Of a stretch of 64,000 nt of DNA, positions 1 through 8,105 are shown piece by piece (position 1 is the stretch's first letter; every line of letters begins with the position of its first letter). The notes below the pieces were generated by a model, which was given only the letters and a program-made list of their open reading frames with translations, was not told the DNA's origin and ran no database searches. The translations under genes and the position numbers were made by a program. The DNA lies in NCBI RefSeq assembly GCF_050632395.1, contig NZ_CP192600.1, forward strand, positions 744,001 through 808,000, read 5' to 3'. Source of the stretch: JAUYQR01 sp050632395. GTDB lineage: Bacteria; Pseudomonadota; Alphaproteobacteria; Rhodobacterales; Rhodobacteraceae.

Positions 1-8
1 GGCGTTGG

Positions 9-527
9 CTACTTGCAGCGCTGTTCGGCGTCGGTCATCGCGGCAGTGAAGCCGCGCAGGCTGAAGGTGTCCTTCGTCTCGGTGCCCTTGCCCGAGCGCG
101 CGGTCAGCGTGGCCGAGGTGCCATTCTTCATTGCGGCCAAGAGGGTTGCGTCATCCTCGGGGCTTCCCGGCCACGCCCATTCGCCGTCGGTGAACAGTTG
201 GTAGGGATTGCCGTCAACCGCTACCTCAACCGTGGACCCGCTTGCAAAAGGGTAGCCGCCGGTGAACGAAATCTCGCCCGGCTTGCCGGGACGGAAGGTC
301 ACGAACAGAAGGATGTCGCCGCGGCGCACCGAAACCGGCTGGCCATCCCGGCTGTTGATGGTTTCCTTGGGTTTCGAGACGCCCCAGCACTCTTTGGGGC
401 TTTCCTCGGTGAACACGTTCCAATCCGTCATCGTGGCGACGCGGTTGGTGGATTCCTGGGCGAACGCGCCGCCGGCCATAAGGGAAAACGCTGCGACCCC
501 AAGGGCGCGACCGAAAAGGGAAGTCAT
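9..527 (-). CDS. IalB (invasion-associated locus B) family exported protein
   Basis: Read from the ATG at 527 this gives 172 residues; an upstream in-frame ATG at 545 would only add six residues before a clear signal peptide, so 527 is preferred. The first 23 residues are a basic N-terminus, a hydrophobic stretch and an AFA cleavage site, so the product is exported. The mature part has one Cys in a KECWG context and a second Cys as the penultimate residue, a possible disulfide pair, as in IalB-type proteins. Family members are small periplasmic or surface proteins of uncertain biochemical role. The gene is divergent from the asparaginase-like gene at 714, with 186 nt between the two starts. 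The assignment to IalB is by overall pattern, not a catalytic motif. Confidence 0.72.
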   Translation of the reverse strand: MTSLFGRALGVAAFSLMAGGAFAQESTNRVATMTDWNVFTEESPKECWGVSKPKETINSRDGQPVSVRRGDILLFVTFRPGKPGEISFTGGYPFASGSTVEVAVDGNPYQLFTDGEWAWPGSPEDDATLLAAMKNGTSATLTARSGKGTETKDTFSLRGFTAAMTDAEQRCK

Positions 528-713
528 GTCTGACGCAGCCTCCAAGCTGTCTTATGCCTCTTGCCCGGACACCCTGCCTGCCAACCTGCTGGATTGGGCG
601 GCTTTTGCTGTGGCGCCGAGCATTTCAACCCGATATCCCACCCTTAACCCAAGAACGCCAATTCTTGAAAGCCCTCTGCGCGTAAAATCGCGCATCTGTT
701 ACGGAGCAAGACG

Positions 714-1706
714 ATGACCAACCCACATCCCCTGGCCAATCTGTGGCGCGGCGGGCTTCTGGAAAGCAGCCATCTTGGGCACGCGGTGATCTGCGATGCC
801 AAGGGAGTGGCCGAAGCGTGGGGCAACCCGGACACGGTGATCTTTCCACGTTCGTCGTGCAAGATGATCCAGGCATTGCCCCTGATCGAGACGGGTGCCG
901 CAGCTGCGGTCGGGCTGACCGACGCGCAGCTGGCCTTTGCCTGCGCCAGCCATCAGGGCGAAGCGCGGCATGTGAAGCTGGCGGGCGACTGGCTGGCGGC
1001 GATCGGCCTTGCCGAGCCGGACCTGCGCTGCGGCGCGCATGAACCCTACGACCGGGACGAACGCAACCGGCTGATCAAATCCGACGAAAGCCCGTGCCAG
1101 TTGCACAACAACTGTTCGGGCAAGCATTGCGGTTTTCTGACCGTGACGCGGCACCTGAAGGCTGGGCCGGAATACGTCGAAATCGACCACCCGCTGCAGC
1201 GCGCGATCCGCGAGGCGACCGAAGAGGTGACGGGCGAAACCGTGGCCGGATATGGCATCGACGGCTGTTCCGCGCCGAATTTCGCGATGTCGCTCGCCGG
1301 TCTTGCGCGGGCGATGGCACGGTTCGCCACGGCGCGCGATACCGGCGATACACGGCAACGCGCGATGTACCGGCTGGCGCGGGCGATGGCGACATACCCC
1401 GAAAACGTCGCCGGCGAGGGCCGGGCCTGCACCGAACTGATGCGCGCAATGGGCGGCAGGGTGGCGCTCAAGACCGGGGCCGAGGCGGTGTTCGTGGCGA
1501 TTCTTCCCGAGCAGGGCCTTGGTATCGCGCTCAAGGTCGTCGATGGCGGCACGCGGGCGGCCGAGGCGGCAATTGCCGCGCTTCTGGTGCGCGCAGGGGT
1601 GTTGGAGGCGGACCATCCCGCCACGCGCAAGCGGCTGAACACAGTGCAGACCAACTGGCGCGGGATCGAGACCGGAACCTTTCGCGCCGCACCAGGGTTT
1701 CCGTAA
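714..1706 (+). CDS. Asparaginase II-family (ReAV-like) amidohydrolase
   Basis: 330 residues, the usual length of the asparaginase II family (PF06089 type), which includes the Rhizobium etli inducible enzyme and is unrelated to E. coli AnsA/AnsB. The expected reaction is L-asparagine to aspartate plus ammonia in the cytoplasm. Ser47-Ser48-Cys49-Lys50 matches the SxxK-type nucleophile region. Cys134, Lys137 (NNCSGKHCG) and Cys185 (GIDGCSAP) match the Cys-Lys-Cys metal site known in the R. etli enzyme. The start is supported by GGAG 9 nt upstream of the ATG. It stands alone, 37 nt before a DUF2794 gene on the same strand. Substrate is inferred from the family; other amides are possible. Confidence 0.85.
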   Translation: MTNPHPLANLWRGGLLESSHLGHAVICDAKGVAEAWGNPDTVIFPRSSCKMIQALPLIETGAAAAVGLTDAQLAFACASHQGEARHVKLAGDWLAAIGLAEPDLRCGAHEPYDRDERNRLIKSDESPCQLHNNCSGKHCGFLTVTRHLKAGPEYVEIDHPLQRAIREATEEVTGETVAGYGIDGCSAPNFAMSLAGLARAMARFATARDTGDTRQRAMYRLARAMATYPENVAGEGRACTELMRAMGGRVALKTGAEAVFVAILPEQGLGIALKVVDGGTRAAEAAIAALLVRAGVLEADHPATRKRLNTVQTNWRGIETGTFRAAPGFP

Positions 1707-1743
1707 CGCTTGATTTGGGAACGGAAGGGCGTAGACTTTCACG

Positions 1744-2091
1744 ATGAATATGGAAGCTCCGACCCCGTTCCCCGCCAGCCAGCGCCTGTATGAAGACGTC
1801 AGCTTTGACCGCAAGGAACTGGGGCTGATCCTGCGGCTTTACGGCCAGATGGTCGCTGCCGGTGAGTGGCGCGATTACGGCATTTCCTGTCTGCGCGATC
1901 TGGCGGTGTTCTCGGTATTCCGGCGTACAGCGGAAAATCCGCTTTACCGCATCGAAAAGCGGCCACGCCTGCGCGGCAAGCAGGGGCTTTATGCCGTGGT
2001 CGGGATGGATGGGCAGGTCTTGCGCCGTGGTCACGACCTGCCGTCGGTGCTGCGGGTGCTGGAGCGCAAGCTGATCCGGGCCGTCGACTAA
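1744..2091 (+). CDS. DUF2794 domain-containing protein
   Basis: 115-residue cytoplasmic protein recognised as the DUF2794 family, a conserved alphaproteobacterial family of unknown function. Visible features are a central YGISCLRDLAVFSVFRR segment followed by a basic RIEKRPRLRGK patch and a C-terminal helix rich in Leu and Arg. There is no signal peptide or membrane segment. It follows the asparaginase gene by 37 nt and converges on the NlpC/P60 gene, sharing 4 nt with it at the two stop codons. No function can be assigned from sequence. Confidence 0.75.
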   Translation: MNMEAPTPFPASQRLYEDVSFDRKELGLILRLYGQMVAAGEWRDYGISCLRDLAVFSVFRRTAENPLYRIEKRPRLRGKQGLYAVVGMDGQVLRRGHDLPSVLRVLERKLIRAVD

Positions 2092-2903
2092 AGCCTTCGG
2101 CGCGCGATAACCGGCCCGCCACCTTGGCTGGCGATGCGGGCTATGGTTTCTACGATGCCCTCATACGCCACCGACATGCTGTGACCGTTGGAGTGGATCA
2201 GCCGGTCGGGCCCGGTGACAATGGCCACATGCCCCTTCCAGAACAGAAGATCGCTGCGCTGCAGTGCATCCCCGTCGCTCAGGGCTGCACCAAGCGCTTG
2301 CTGCATGTCGCTGTCGCCGGGGCAGTCGAGACCTGCCGCATGCAGCGAAACCTGCGCTAGACCGGAACAATCCAGCCCGGCCCGCGAATTGCCGCCCCAG
2401 AGGTAGGGCGTCCCGATCAGGCTTTCGGCGACGGATACCGGATCGCCGGCCCAGTCGCCAAGCCGCCGCACATGGACTGCCGGCACGAAGCCAAGCGTGG
2501 TTTCGGCCCAGGTCCCATGAGTGCCGGTCACGCAGAGCTTGGCCCCGAGGCTTAGCGCAATGCGTTCGCGCGCCTGCACCCTCGGCTCGGGGTAGACATG
2601 CGTGGCGGGGGCCGAAACCCAGTGCGTCGGCGGGCTGGCGTCGCCCACCGCAGCCTCGTCCAGCCAGCCGCAGTAGCCGTCTTTCGCCGTCTGGACAAAG
2701 CAATGGCCTTGGTCCCGGTCGACCACCGTGACCGCATCGCCCAGAAGGATCTGCCGATCCCGCGCCCCGCCCGGCTTGGCAAGCAGATCGGCCAGCGGAA
2801 CGACAACCTGCGCGGCCTCGCCCGCTGTCAGCGGAGCGTCGATCCGGCCTTGCAACGCGGTCAGCGCCACGCGGCCGGAAAACGGTGTCAGACGGCGATC
2901 CAT
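2088..2903 (-). CDS. NlpC/P60 family peptidoglycan hydrolase (C40 peptidase)
   Basis: 271 residues. The C-terminal part (about 155-265) is an NlpC/P60 domain: the catalytic Cys179 lies in LDCSG, the His225 in WKGHVAIV, and a third polar residue is probably His237 in RLIHSNG. The N-terminal half (about 25-150) looks like SH3-type cell-wall modules, as in bacterial gamma-D-glutamyl-diaminopimelate endopeptidases. No obvious signal peptide is present, which is common in this alphaproteobacterial subgroup. The start is supported by AGAGGGA 5 nt before the ATG. It lies 100 nt downstream of the M17 aminopeptidase gene on the same strand; both could act in recycling or trimming wall peptides, but that link is an inference. 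Confidence 0.85.
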   Translation of the reverse strand: MDRRLTPFSGRVALTALQGRIDAPLTAGEAAQVVVPLADLLAKPGGARDRQILLGDAVTVVDRDQGHCFVQTAKDGYCGWLDEAAVGDASPPTHWVSAPATHVYPEPRVQARERIALSLGAKLCVTGTHGTWAETTLGFVPAVHVRRLGDWAGDPVSVAESLIGTPYLWGGNSRAGLDCSGLAQVSLHAAGLDCPGDSDMQQALGAALSDGDALQRSDLLFWKGHVAIVTGPDRLIHSNGHSMSVAYEGIVETIARIASQGGGPVIARRRL

Positions 2904-2934
2904 CGTCCCTCTCCACTGGTCGGCTGCATGGTGT

Positions 2935-2989
2935 CTTCCTCTTTGCAGAAATATCCAACGGGAGGTCCGGAGGGTGTGAAACCCTCCGG
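2935..2989 (-). repeat. Rhodobacterales-type intergenic element, copy A (hairpin plus GGATATTT tail)
   Basis: Between the M17 gene (3' end) and the NlpC gene. Read on the minus strand it is an 8-bp perfect hairpin (arms CCGGAGGG/CCCTCCGG, 2967-2989, 7-nt loop) followed by a conserved tail, GGATATTTCTGCAAAGAGG plus AAG (2935-2956). The same tail recurs at 13255, 33014 and 61910. It probably marks the end of the M17 transcript, though no T-tract follows the hairpin directly. Confidence 0.6.
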
Positions 2990-3002
2990 TCCCACCGCCG
3001 GG

Positions 3003-4406
3003 TCAGATGCCCAGCATCGCAGGCAAGGCTCCAAGAACCGCCCGCGCACCCTGACCCGCGCCTCCCTTGGGTCGCGCAGGTTGGTCGGTGGGCACATGAC
3101 CGTAGATGTCGAAATGCAGGTAGCGCCCTGTCGTCACGAAGCGGCGCAGGAACAGCGCTGCGGTGATAGACCCGGCAAAACCAAAGCCGGGGGCGTTGTC
3201 CAGATCGGCGATGCCGGGTTCGATGACGCTTTCGTAAGCGTCGTGGAACGGCAGGCGCCAGACCGGATCGAAACCCGCCACCGCACCCGCCTCCAGCGCT
3301 GCGACAATGCCCGCGTCGTCACAGTAATAGGGGGCAAGATCCGGTCCAACGGCAACGCGGGCGGCCCCCGTCAGGGTGGCCATCGACACCAGCGCGTCGA
3401 CGTCCTCCTCGCAGGCGTAGGCCAGCGCGTCGGCCAGCACCAGTCGGCCTTCGGCATCGGTATCGTTCACCTCGACCGTCAGGCCCTTGCGGCTGGTCAG
3501 GATGTCCTTCGGGCGCTGGGCATTGCCCGAGATCACGTTTTCGACCGCAGGCACCAGCACCCGCAGGCGCAGCGGCAGGTTCAGCGCCATGATCATCCGC
3601 GCAAGGCCAAGCACGGTTGCGGCTCCGCCCATGTCCTTCTTCATCAAGCTCATGCCCGACGATGGTTTGATGTTCAGTCCGCCTGTGTCGAAGCACACGC
3701 CCTTGCCGACCAGCGTCAAGCGCGGTCCGGCGTGGCCCCAGCGCATTTCCAGCAGGCGGGGCGCGCGGGGCGAGGCGCGGCCCACGGCGTGGATCATCGG
3801 GAAGTTCTGCGCCAGAAGGTCATCGCCGCGCACCACGTTCGTAAAGCAGGAAAACTCGTCCGCGAGGGCGAGGAATGCCGTCTCAAGCTCGGCCGGACCA
3901 AGGTCCAGCGCGGGGGTGTTGATGAGGTCGCGGGTCAGGAACTCGCCTTCGGCCATCGCGGTAAGGCGTCCCGCGTCCACGCCTTCGGGGCAGCACAGGC
4001 GCGGCAGCGATGCGGGCTTGCGCCCGGGGCGATAGCGGTCGAACCGGTAACCCGCCAGCAGCCAGCCAAGGGCGGCCTCGGTCCGTTCGGCAATATCAAG
4101 CGAGCCGTGCAGGGCCCAGTTGCCCGCAGGCAGCGTGGTTGCGGCCTTGGCCAGCCCGAAGCGCTGGCGTCGGCGCGCCATGTCGGTGCCAAGCCCGACC
4201 ACAGCCCCGGCGACCGTGGCATCCGCGCTGGGCAGCAGCCGCACGTCGCCGAGGCCGGCCTCGAACCCCGACGCGGTCAGCCAGCCTTGCCAGCGCGCGC
4301 CCGGCCCGGCCAGAAACGTTGGCAGGTCATTGGCGCGCACGGCGTGCAGCGGCAGGCTTGGTACGCCGGCGTCGGTGAAGGCCGGTTTCAGCTGATCTTG
4401 TGACAT
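3003..4406 (-). CDS. Leucyl aminopeptidase family protein (peptidase M17)
   Basis: 467 residues, close to the M17 norm. It has the hallmark NDTDAEGRL motif (about 314-322) and the other metal-ligand positions: Lys235 in LVGKG, Asp240 in CFDTGG and Asp258 in MKKDMGG. The enzyme should be a cytoplasmic di-metal (Zn/Mn) aminopeptidase removing N-terminal residues from peptides. The N-terminal 150 residues form the less conserved domain. In alphaproteobacteria this divergent M17 paralogue coexists with classical PepA, so exact specificity is unknown. It is transcribed toward the NlpC/P60 gene, separated by a hairpin element, and follows the small Hpt-like gene by 91 nt. Confidence 0.88.
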   Translation of the reverse strand: MSQDQLKPAFTDAGVPSLPLHAVRANDLPTFLAGPGARWQGWLTASGFEAGLGDVRLLPSADATVAGAVVGLGTDMARRRQRFGLAKAATTLPAGNWALHGSLDIAERTEAALGWLLAGYRFDRYRPGRKPASLPRLCCPEGVDAGRLTAMAEGEFLTRDLINTPALDLGPAELETAFLALADEFSCFTNVVRGDDLLAQNFPMIHAVGRASPRAPRLLEMRWGHAGPRLTLVGKGVCFDTGGLNIKPSSGMSLMKKDMGGAATVLGLARMIMALNLPLRLRVLVPAVENVISGNAQRPKDILTSRKGLTVEVNDTDAEGRLVLADALAYACEEDVDALVSMATLTGAARVAVGPDLAPYYCDDAGIVAALEAGAVAGFDPVWRLPFHDAYESVIEPGIADLDNAPGFGFAGSITAALFLRRFVTTGRYLHFDIYGHVPTDQPARPKGGAGQGARAVLGALPAMLGI

Positions 4407-4497
4407 GACAGGCTTTTGGTTGCTGCGGATGCAAGGGTTCTAGGCCCGGCTGCATCGCAGGTCCAGTACGCTGATCGCGCCGCGTGTGCATGGCCGA

Positions 4498-4878
4498 TCA
4501 GACCGACAGGTCGGCAAACCCTTCGTCCTGCGCGATCGACCGTTCGGCAACCCGCAGCAGGCGCGCCCAAACGGCGGCGAAGGCAGTATTGTCGGACCGT
4601 TCAAGGCAGATGCGGACATCATCGGACACCGCGCCAAGGCTGGTCAGGCCCAGGTTTTCGGCCATCCGCCGCAGCCGCGTCAACTGCCGCGCGAGGTCGG
4701 CCAGATCGTGCGACTTTACCTGAGCCGCGATGCCCGCCATGGTCAGCGCAAGTTCGCCAAGCGCGCGCGTCACCATCTGTTCCGCCGTCTGCGCGCCAAG
4801 ATTGCGGTAGATCGCGGCGATCGGTTCGGCGTCCTGACGCACGACTTCACGCGGCCTGAGAGCCGTTATCTTGTTCAT
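4498..4878 (-). CDS. Small conserved hypothetical protein, possibly Hpt-like without the phospho-His
   Basis: 126 residues from the ATG at 4878; an upstream ATG at 4917 is in frame but lacks a better ribosome site. No signal peptide or membrane segment. The protein is helical; residues 67-77 follow the spacing of a histidine-phosphotransfer (Hpt) active-site helix (H-x-L-K-G-x-A-x-x-L-G), but the His position is Thr67 and the Lys-Gly pair is Arg70-Arg71. It could therefore be a non-phosphorylatable four-helix Hpt relative, or simply an unrelated helical protein. It is transcribed toward the M17 gene and is divergent from the carbonic anhydrase operon. The Hpt relation is my inference from spacing alone. 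Confidence 0.6.
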   Translation of the reverse strand: MNKITALRPREVVRQDAEPIAAIYRNLGAQTAEQMVTRALGELALTMAGIAAQVKSHDLADLARQLTRLRRMAENLGLTSLGAVSDDVRICLERSDNTAFAAVWARLLRVAERSIAQDEGFADLSV

Positions 4879-5035
4879 CTGGTTACCCCAACCGTTGCCC
4901 ATCACACCCGACACCATGTTTTGCGCGCCATGCTGAAGATTTCGTTGCAGGCGGGGTTGCGGCGGCAGAATTTGCCTCTCGAATTTTCGCCAAATGCCGC
5001 CTAGACAGCGAAGGTCCGACCGAAGGAAGCGCCTG

Positions 5036-5683
5036 ATGCAGTTCGTTCGTCCCTTGCCCGGCTACCTGATCCAGCGGTTTCAGGGCTGGCGCGCGACCAC
5101 CTATCAGGAAAACCGGGCGTGGTATCGCAGGCTTGCCGCATCCGGCCAGCATCCGCGGGCGATGGTGATTTCCTGCTGCGACAGCCGGGTGCATGTCACC
5201 TCGATCTTCGGGGCGGACGAGGGCGAGTTCTTCATCCACCGCAACGTCGCCAACCTTGTGCCGCCCTATAACCCCGATGGCGAGTATCACGGCACTTCGG
5301 CGGCGGTGGAATATGCGGTCAGCAGCCTTGGCGTGGCGCATATCGTGATCTTGGGCCATTCCAACTGCGGCGGCGTGAAAGGCTGCCATGACATGTGTTC
5401 GGGGCTGGCGCCGGAACTTGAGGCGAAGTCTTCCTTCGTGGGCCGATGGATGGATATCCTGCGCCCCGGCTATACCCGTGTGGCGCATCTGGATGCCGAT
5501 CAGATCATGCCGGCGCTTGAAAAGGAGGCCGTCCTGATCAGCCTCGAGAACCTGCTGACCTTTCCCTTCGTCAAGGAGGCGGTCGAAGATGAACGGCTGA
5601 CCCTGCATGGCCTGTGGACCGATACCGGCGAGGGCGGGCTGGAATACTACGACCCGGCGCATAACGCGTTCGTGGCGGTGTAG
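5036..5683 (+). CDS. Beta-class carbonic anhydrase
   Basis: 215 residues from the ATG at 5036, chosen over 4994 because GAAGGAAG lies just upstream. It catalyses reversible hydration of CO2 to bicarbonate. The zinc and catalytic residues of beta-carbonic anhydrases are visible: CDSR (about residues 47-50) and HSNCGG (about 107-112), giving the Cys-Asp-Arg and His-Cys sets. Length matches the bacterial type. It is the first gene of a tight three-gene unit, 2 nt before a bicarbonate permease gene, so its job is probably to interconvert CO2 and the bicarbonate taken up next door. There is no signal peptide, so it is cytoplasmic. Confidence 0.92.
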   Translation: MQFVRPLPGYLIQRFQGWRATTYQENRAWYRRLAASGQHPRAMVISCCDSRVHVTSIFGADEGEFFIHRNVANLVPPYNPDGEYHGTSAAVEYAVSSLGVAHIVILGHSNCGGVKGCHDMCSGLAPELEAKSSFVGRWMDILRPGYTRVAHLDADQIMPALEKEAVLISLENLLTFPFVKEAVEDERLTLHGLWTDTGEGGLEYYDPAHNAFVAV

Positions 5684-5685
5684 GA

Positions 5686-6660
5686 ATGGACGGTATCCTT
5701 TCGCTGGCCGCCGCCAACCTGCTGACGCCGATGATCCTTTGCTTTGCCCTTGGGCTGGCGGCCTCGCTGGCACGCTCGGAACTGTCGATCCCGGAAGCTG
5801 CGGCCAAGACCATGTCGATCTACCTTCTCTTCGCCATCGGCTTCAAAGGCGGTGTCGCGGTCAACGATCACGGGCTTGATGCCAGCCTTGGGCTGGCGAT
5901 CCTTGGCGGCGTCATGCTGTCGTTCGGCCTGCCCTTCGTGGCGTTTGCGCTGTTGAAACTGCTGACGAAGCTTTCCCCGATAGACGCGGCGGCGGTTGCC
6001 GCGCACTACGGCTCGATCTCGATCGTGACCTTCGTCACCGCAACCTCGGTGCTGCAATCGTCGGGCATCGCATCCGAAGGCTACATGGTGGCCGTGGCGG
6101 CGGCGATGGAGGCGCCGGCCATCGTATCGGCGCTGTGGCTGGTGGCGCGGTCAGGGCAGGCGGCGAAGATGGACGCCGACCTCTGGCGCGAAATCCTGCT
6201 GAACGGGTCTATCGTTCTGTTGGTCGGGTCGTTCATCATCGGCCTGATCACAGGGGCCAAGGGGATGGAGCGGATCGACGCCTTCATCGTGGCACCGTTC
6301 CAAGGGATCTTGTGCCTGTTCCTGCTGGACATGGGGCTAGTGGCGGGGCGTGGGCTGAAGGGCGCGAAGGGCGTGCTGACCGCAGGGGCGCTGGCCTTCG
6401 GCATCCTGATGCCGATGATCGGCGCTGCAGCAGGTCTGATCGTCGGACTCGGCCTTGGGCTGTCGACCGGCGGTGTGGCGATGATGATGGTGCTGGCCGC
6501 CTCGGCCTCCTATATCGCGGTGCCGGCGGCGATGCGCGTGGCGCTGCCCGAGGCGAACCCGGCGCTTTACCTGACCCTGTCCTTGGGCGTTACATTCCCG
6601 TTCAACCTGACGCTGGGCATCCCGACCTATGTGGCCGTGGCGCAAGCATTCGGAGGCTGA
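5686..6660 (+). CDS. sbtA: Sodium-dependent bicarbonate transporter family permease (SbtA-like)
   Basis: 324 residues, almost entirely hydrophobic with about ten membrane segments, matching the SbtA/DUF897 family first described as a high-affinity Na+/HCO3- symporter in cyanobacteria. Family-like segments include the GFKGGVA turn after the second helix and AAHYGSISIVTFVTA in the central repeat. The gene begins 2 nt after the carbonic anhydrase stop and ends 3 nt before a PII-like gene, the same order in which SbtA is paired with SbtB in cyanobacteria. The pairing strongly supports the call; the ion actually transported by alphaproteobacterial members is inferred from the family. Confidence 0.85.
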   Translation: MDGILSLAAANLLTPMILCFALGLAASLARSELSIPEAAAKTMSIYLLFAIGFKGGVAVNDHGLDASLGLAILGGVMLSFGLPFVAFALLKLLTKLSPIDAAAVAAHYGSISIVTFVTATSVLQSSGIASEGYMVAVAAAMEAPAIVSALWLVARSGQAAKMDADLWREILLNGSIVLLVGSFIIGLITGAKGMERIDAFIVAPFQGILCLFLLDMGLVAGRGLKGAKGVLTAGALAFGILMPMIGAAAGLIVGLGLGLSTGGVAMMMVLAASASYIAVPAAMRVALPEANPALYLTLSLGVTFPFNLTLGIPTYVAVAQAFGG

Positions 6661-6663
6661 CCC

Positions 6664-6972
6664 ATGCAGACCCATCCCGCCAAGCGCGTGGAAATCATCA
6701 TCGAGGCGCCGATGGAAACGCGGCTGACCGCGGCCTTGGAAAAGGCGGGCGTCACGGGGTTCACCGTGCTGCCGGTTCTGGGCGGATCGGGGCGATCGGG
6801 GCGCTGGACGCGCGAGGGGCAGGTGGGCCGGGCAGGGATGGTGGCCGTGATCTGCCTGATCCGGCCGGAGCGGCTGGATACGCTGATTGAAGCGGCGTTC
6901 ACGGTGGTGGAGCGGCACATCGGCGTGGTGTCGATCACCGACACCGAGGTCTTGCGCGCTGAGCGGTTCTGA
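6664..6972 (+). CDS. PII-like signalling protein (SbtB-like)
   Basis: 102 residues with the PII ferredoxin-like pattern: KRVEIIIEAPMETRLTAAL strand-helix at the start, a short glycine-rich T-loop region (GGSGRSGRWTREGQ, about 40-53), a hydrophobic strand, and a C-terminal SITDTEVLRAERF segment. It begins 3 nt after the SbtA-like gene. SbtB proteins bind adenine nucleotides and close the SbtA channel in a trimer-trimer complex, so this is the likely regulator of the neighbouring permease. It lacks the classical uridylylated T-loop Tyr of GlnB and the C-terminal CGPxGC redox loop of some cyanobacterial SbtB. Nucleotide ligand is not predictable. Confidence 0.8.
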   Translation: MQTHPAKRVEIIIEAPMETRLTAALEKAGVTGFTVLPVLGGSGRSGRWTREGQVGRAGMVAVICLIRPERLDTLIEAAFTVVERHIGVVSITDTEVLRAERF

Positions 6973-7003
6973 CGGCCGCTGGTGCAGCCGTCAGAAAATT
7001 CGA

Positions 7004-8026
7004 TCAGCCCTTCTTCAGGACTTTCTGACCCAGCAACTCTGCGATCTGCACCGCGTTCAGTGCAGCGCCCTTGCGCAGGTTGTCGGACACGCACCACAGC
7101 GACAGGCCATTTTCGATGGTGCTGTCCTGCCGCACGCGGCTGACGTAGGTCGCAAACTCGCCCACGCATTCGATCGGCGTGATGTAGCCACCGGACTCGC
7201 GCTTGTCGACCAGCATGATGCCGGGGGCTTCGCGCAGGATATCTTGCGCTTCCTGCCAGTCGAGGAACTCTTCCGTTTCGATGTTTATCGCCTCGGAATG
7301 GCCGACAAAGACCGGCACCCGGACGCAGGTCGCGGTGACCTTGATCTTGGGATCGAGGATCTTCTTCGTCTCGGCCACCATCTTCCATTCTTCCTTGGTC
7401 TCGCCCGAGTCCAGGAACACGTCGATATGCGGGATCACGTTGAAAGCGATCTGCTTGGAGAACTTGGACGGCGGCACGTTGTCGGTCGGGTTGTAGATCG
7501 CCTTGGTCTGGTTCCAAAGCTCGTCCATCCCTTCCTTGCCGGCGCCGGACACGGATTGATAGGTCGCCACCACTACGCGCTTGATCGTGGCGCGGTCATG
7601 CAGCGGCTTCAGCGCCACCACCATCTGAGCGGTCGAGCAGTTGGGGTTTGCGATGATGTTCTTCTTGGCATAGCCCATGATCGCATGCGCGTTCACTTCC
7701 GGCACGATCAGCGGGACGTCCGGATCGTAGCGGTAGAGCGACGAGTTATCGATCACGATGCAGCCCGCACCTGCGGCCTTCGGGGCGTAGATCTTGGTCG
7801 CGTCCGACCCGATGGCGAACAGCGCAATGTCCCAGCCAGTGAAATCGAAGGTGTCCAGATCCTTGCATTTCAAGGTCTTGTCGCCAAAGCTGACTTCAGT
7901 GCCGAGCGATTTGCGCGACGCAAGCGCCACGATCTCGTCAACGGGAAACTCGCGCTCGGCGAGGATGTTCAGCATTTCGCGGCCCACGTTACCCGTGGCA
8001 CCCGCGACGACGACCTTGTAGCCCAT
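7004..8026 (-). CDS. asd: Aspartate-semialdehyde dehydrogenase
   Basis: 340 residues from the ATG at 8026, which has AAAGGAG just upstream; the open frame continues about 78 codons further 5' but that part is low-complexity and non-homologous. It reduces aspartyl-phosphate to aspartate semialdehyde with NADPH, the branch point to lysine, diaminopimelate, threonine and methionine. The N-terminal dinucleotide site is VVAGATGNVG. The catalytic Cys is in IANPNCSTAQ. The acyl-binding region includes QSVSGAGKEG and the conserved HSEAINIETE segment carries the His. It is a single gene convergent with the PII-like gene and followed upstream by two MFS genes. Confidence 0.95.
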   Translation of the reverse strand: MGYKVVVAGATGNVGREMLNILAEREFPVDEIVALASRKSLGTEVSFGDKTLKCKDLDTFDFTGWDIALFAIGSDATKIYAPKAAGAGCIVIDNSSLYRYDPDVPLIVPEVNAHAIMGYAKKNIIANPNCSTAQMVVALKPLHDRATIKRVVVATYQSVSGAGKEGMDELWNQTKAIYNPTDNVPPSKFSKQIAFNVIPHIDVFLDSGETKEEWKMVAETKKILDPKIKVTATCVRVPVFVGHSEAINIETEEFLDWQEAQDILREAPGIMLVDKRESGGYITPIECVGEFATYVSRVRQDSTIENGLSLWCVSDNLRKGAALNAVQIAELLGQKVLKKG

Positions 8027-8105
8027 CGGGGTTCTCCTTTGTCTGCCCCCGGCATGGGGACGGGGCCTGTTAGCGCATGGACCGGGCGGGGGAAAGGGGG
8101 TGCGG

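Noticed and set aside
2598..4403. 601-codon open frame on the plus strand, antisense to the M17 aminopeptidase gene
   Set aside because: Mirror of a high-GC coding region; the minus-strand product has full M17 motifs while this frame shows only Arg/Gln/Ala-rich low-information sequence.
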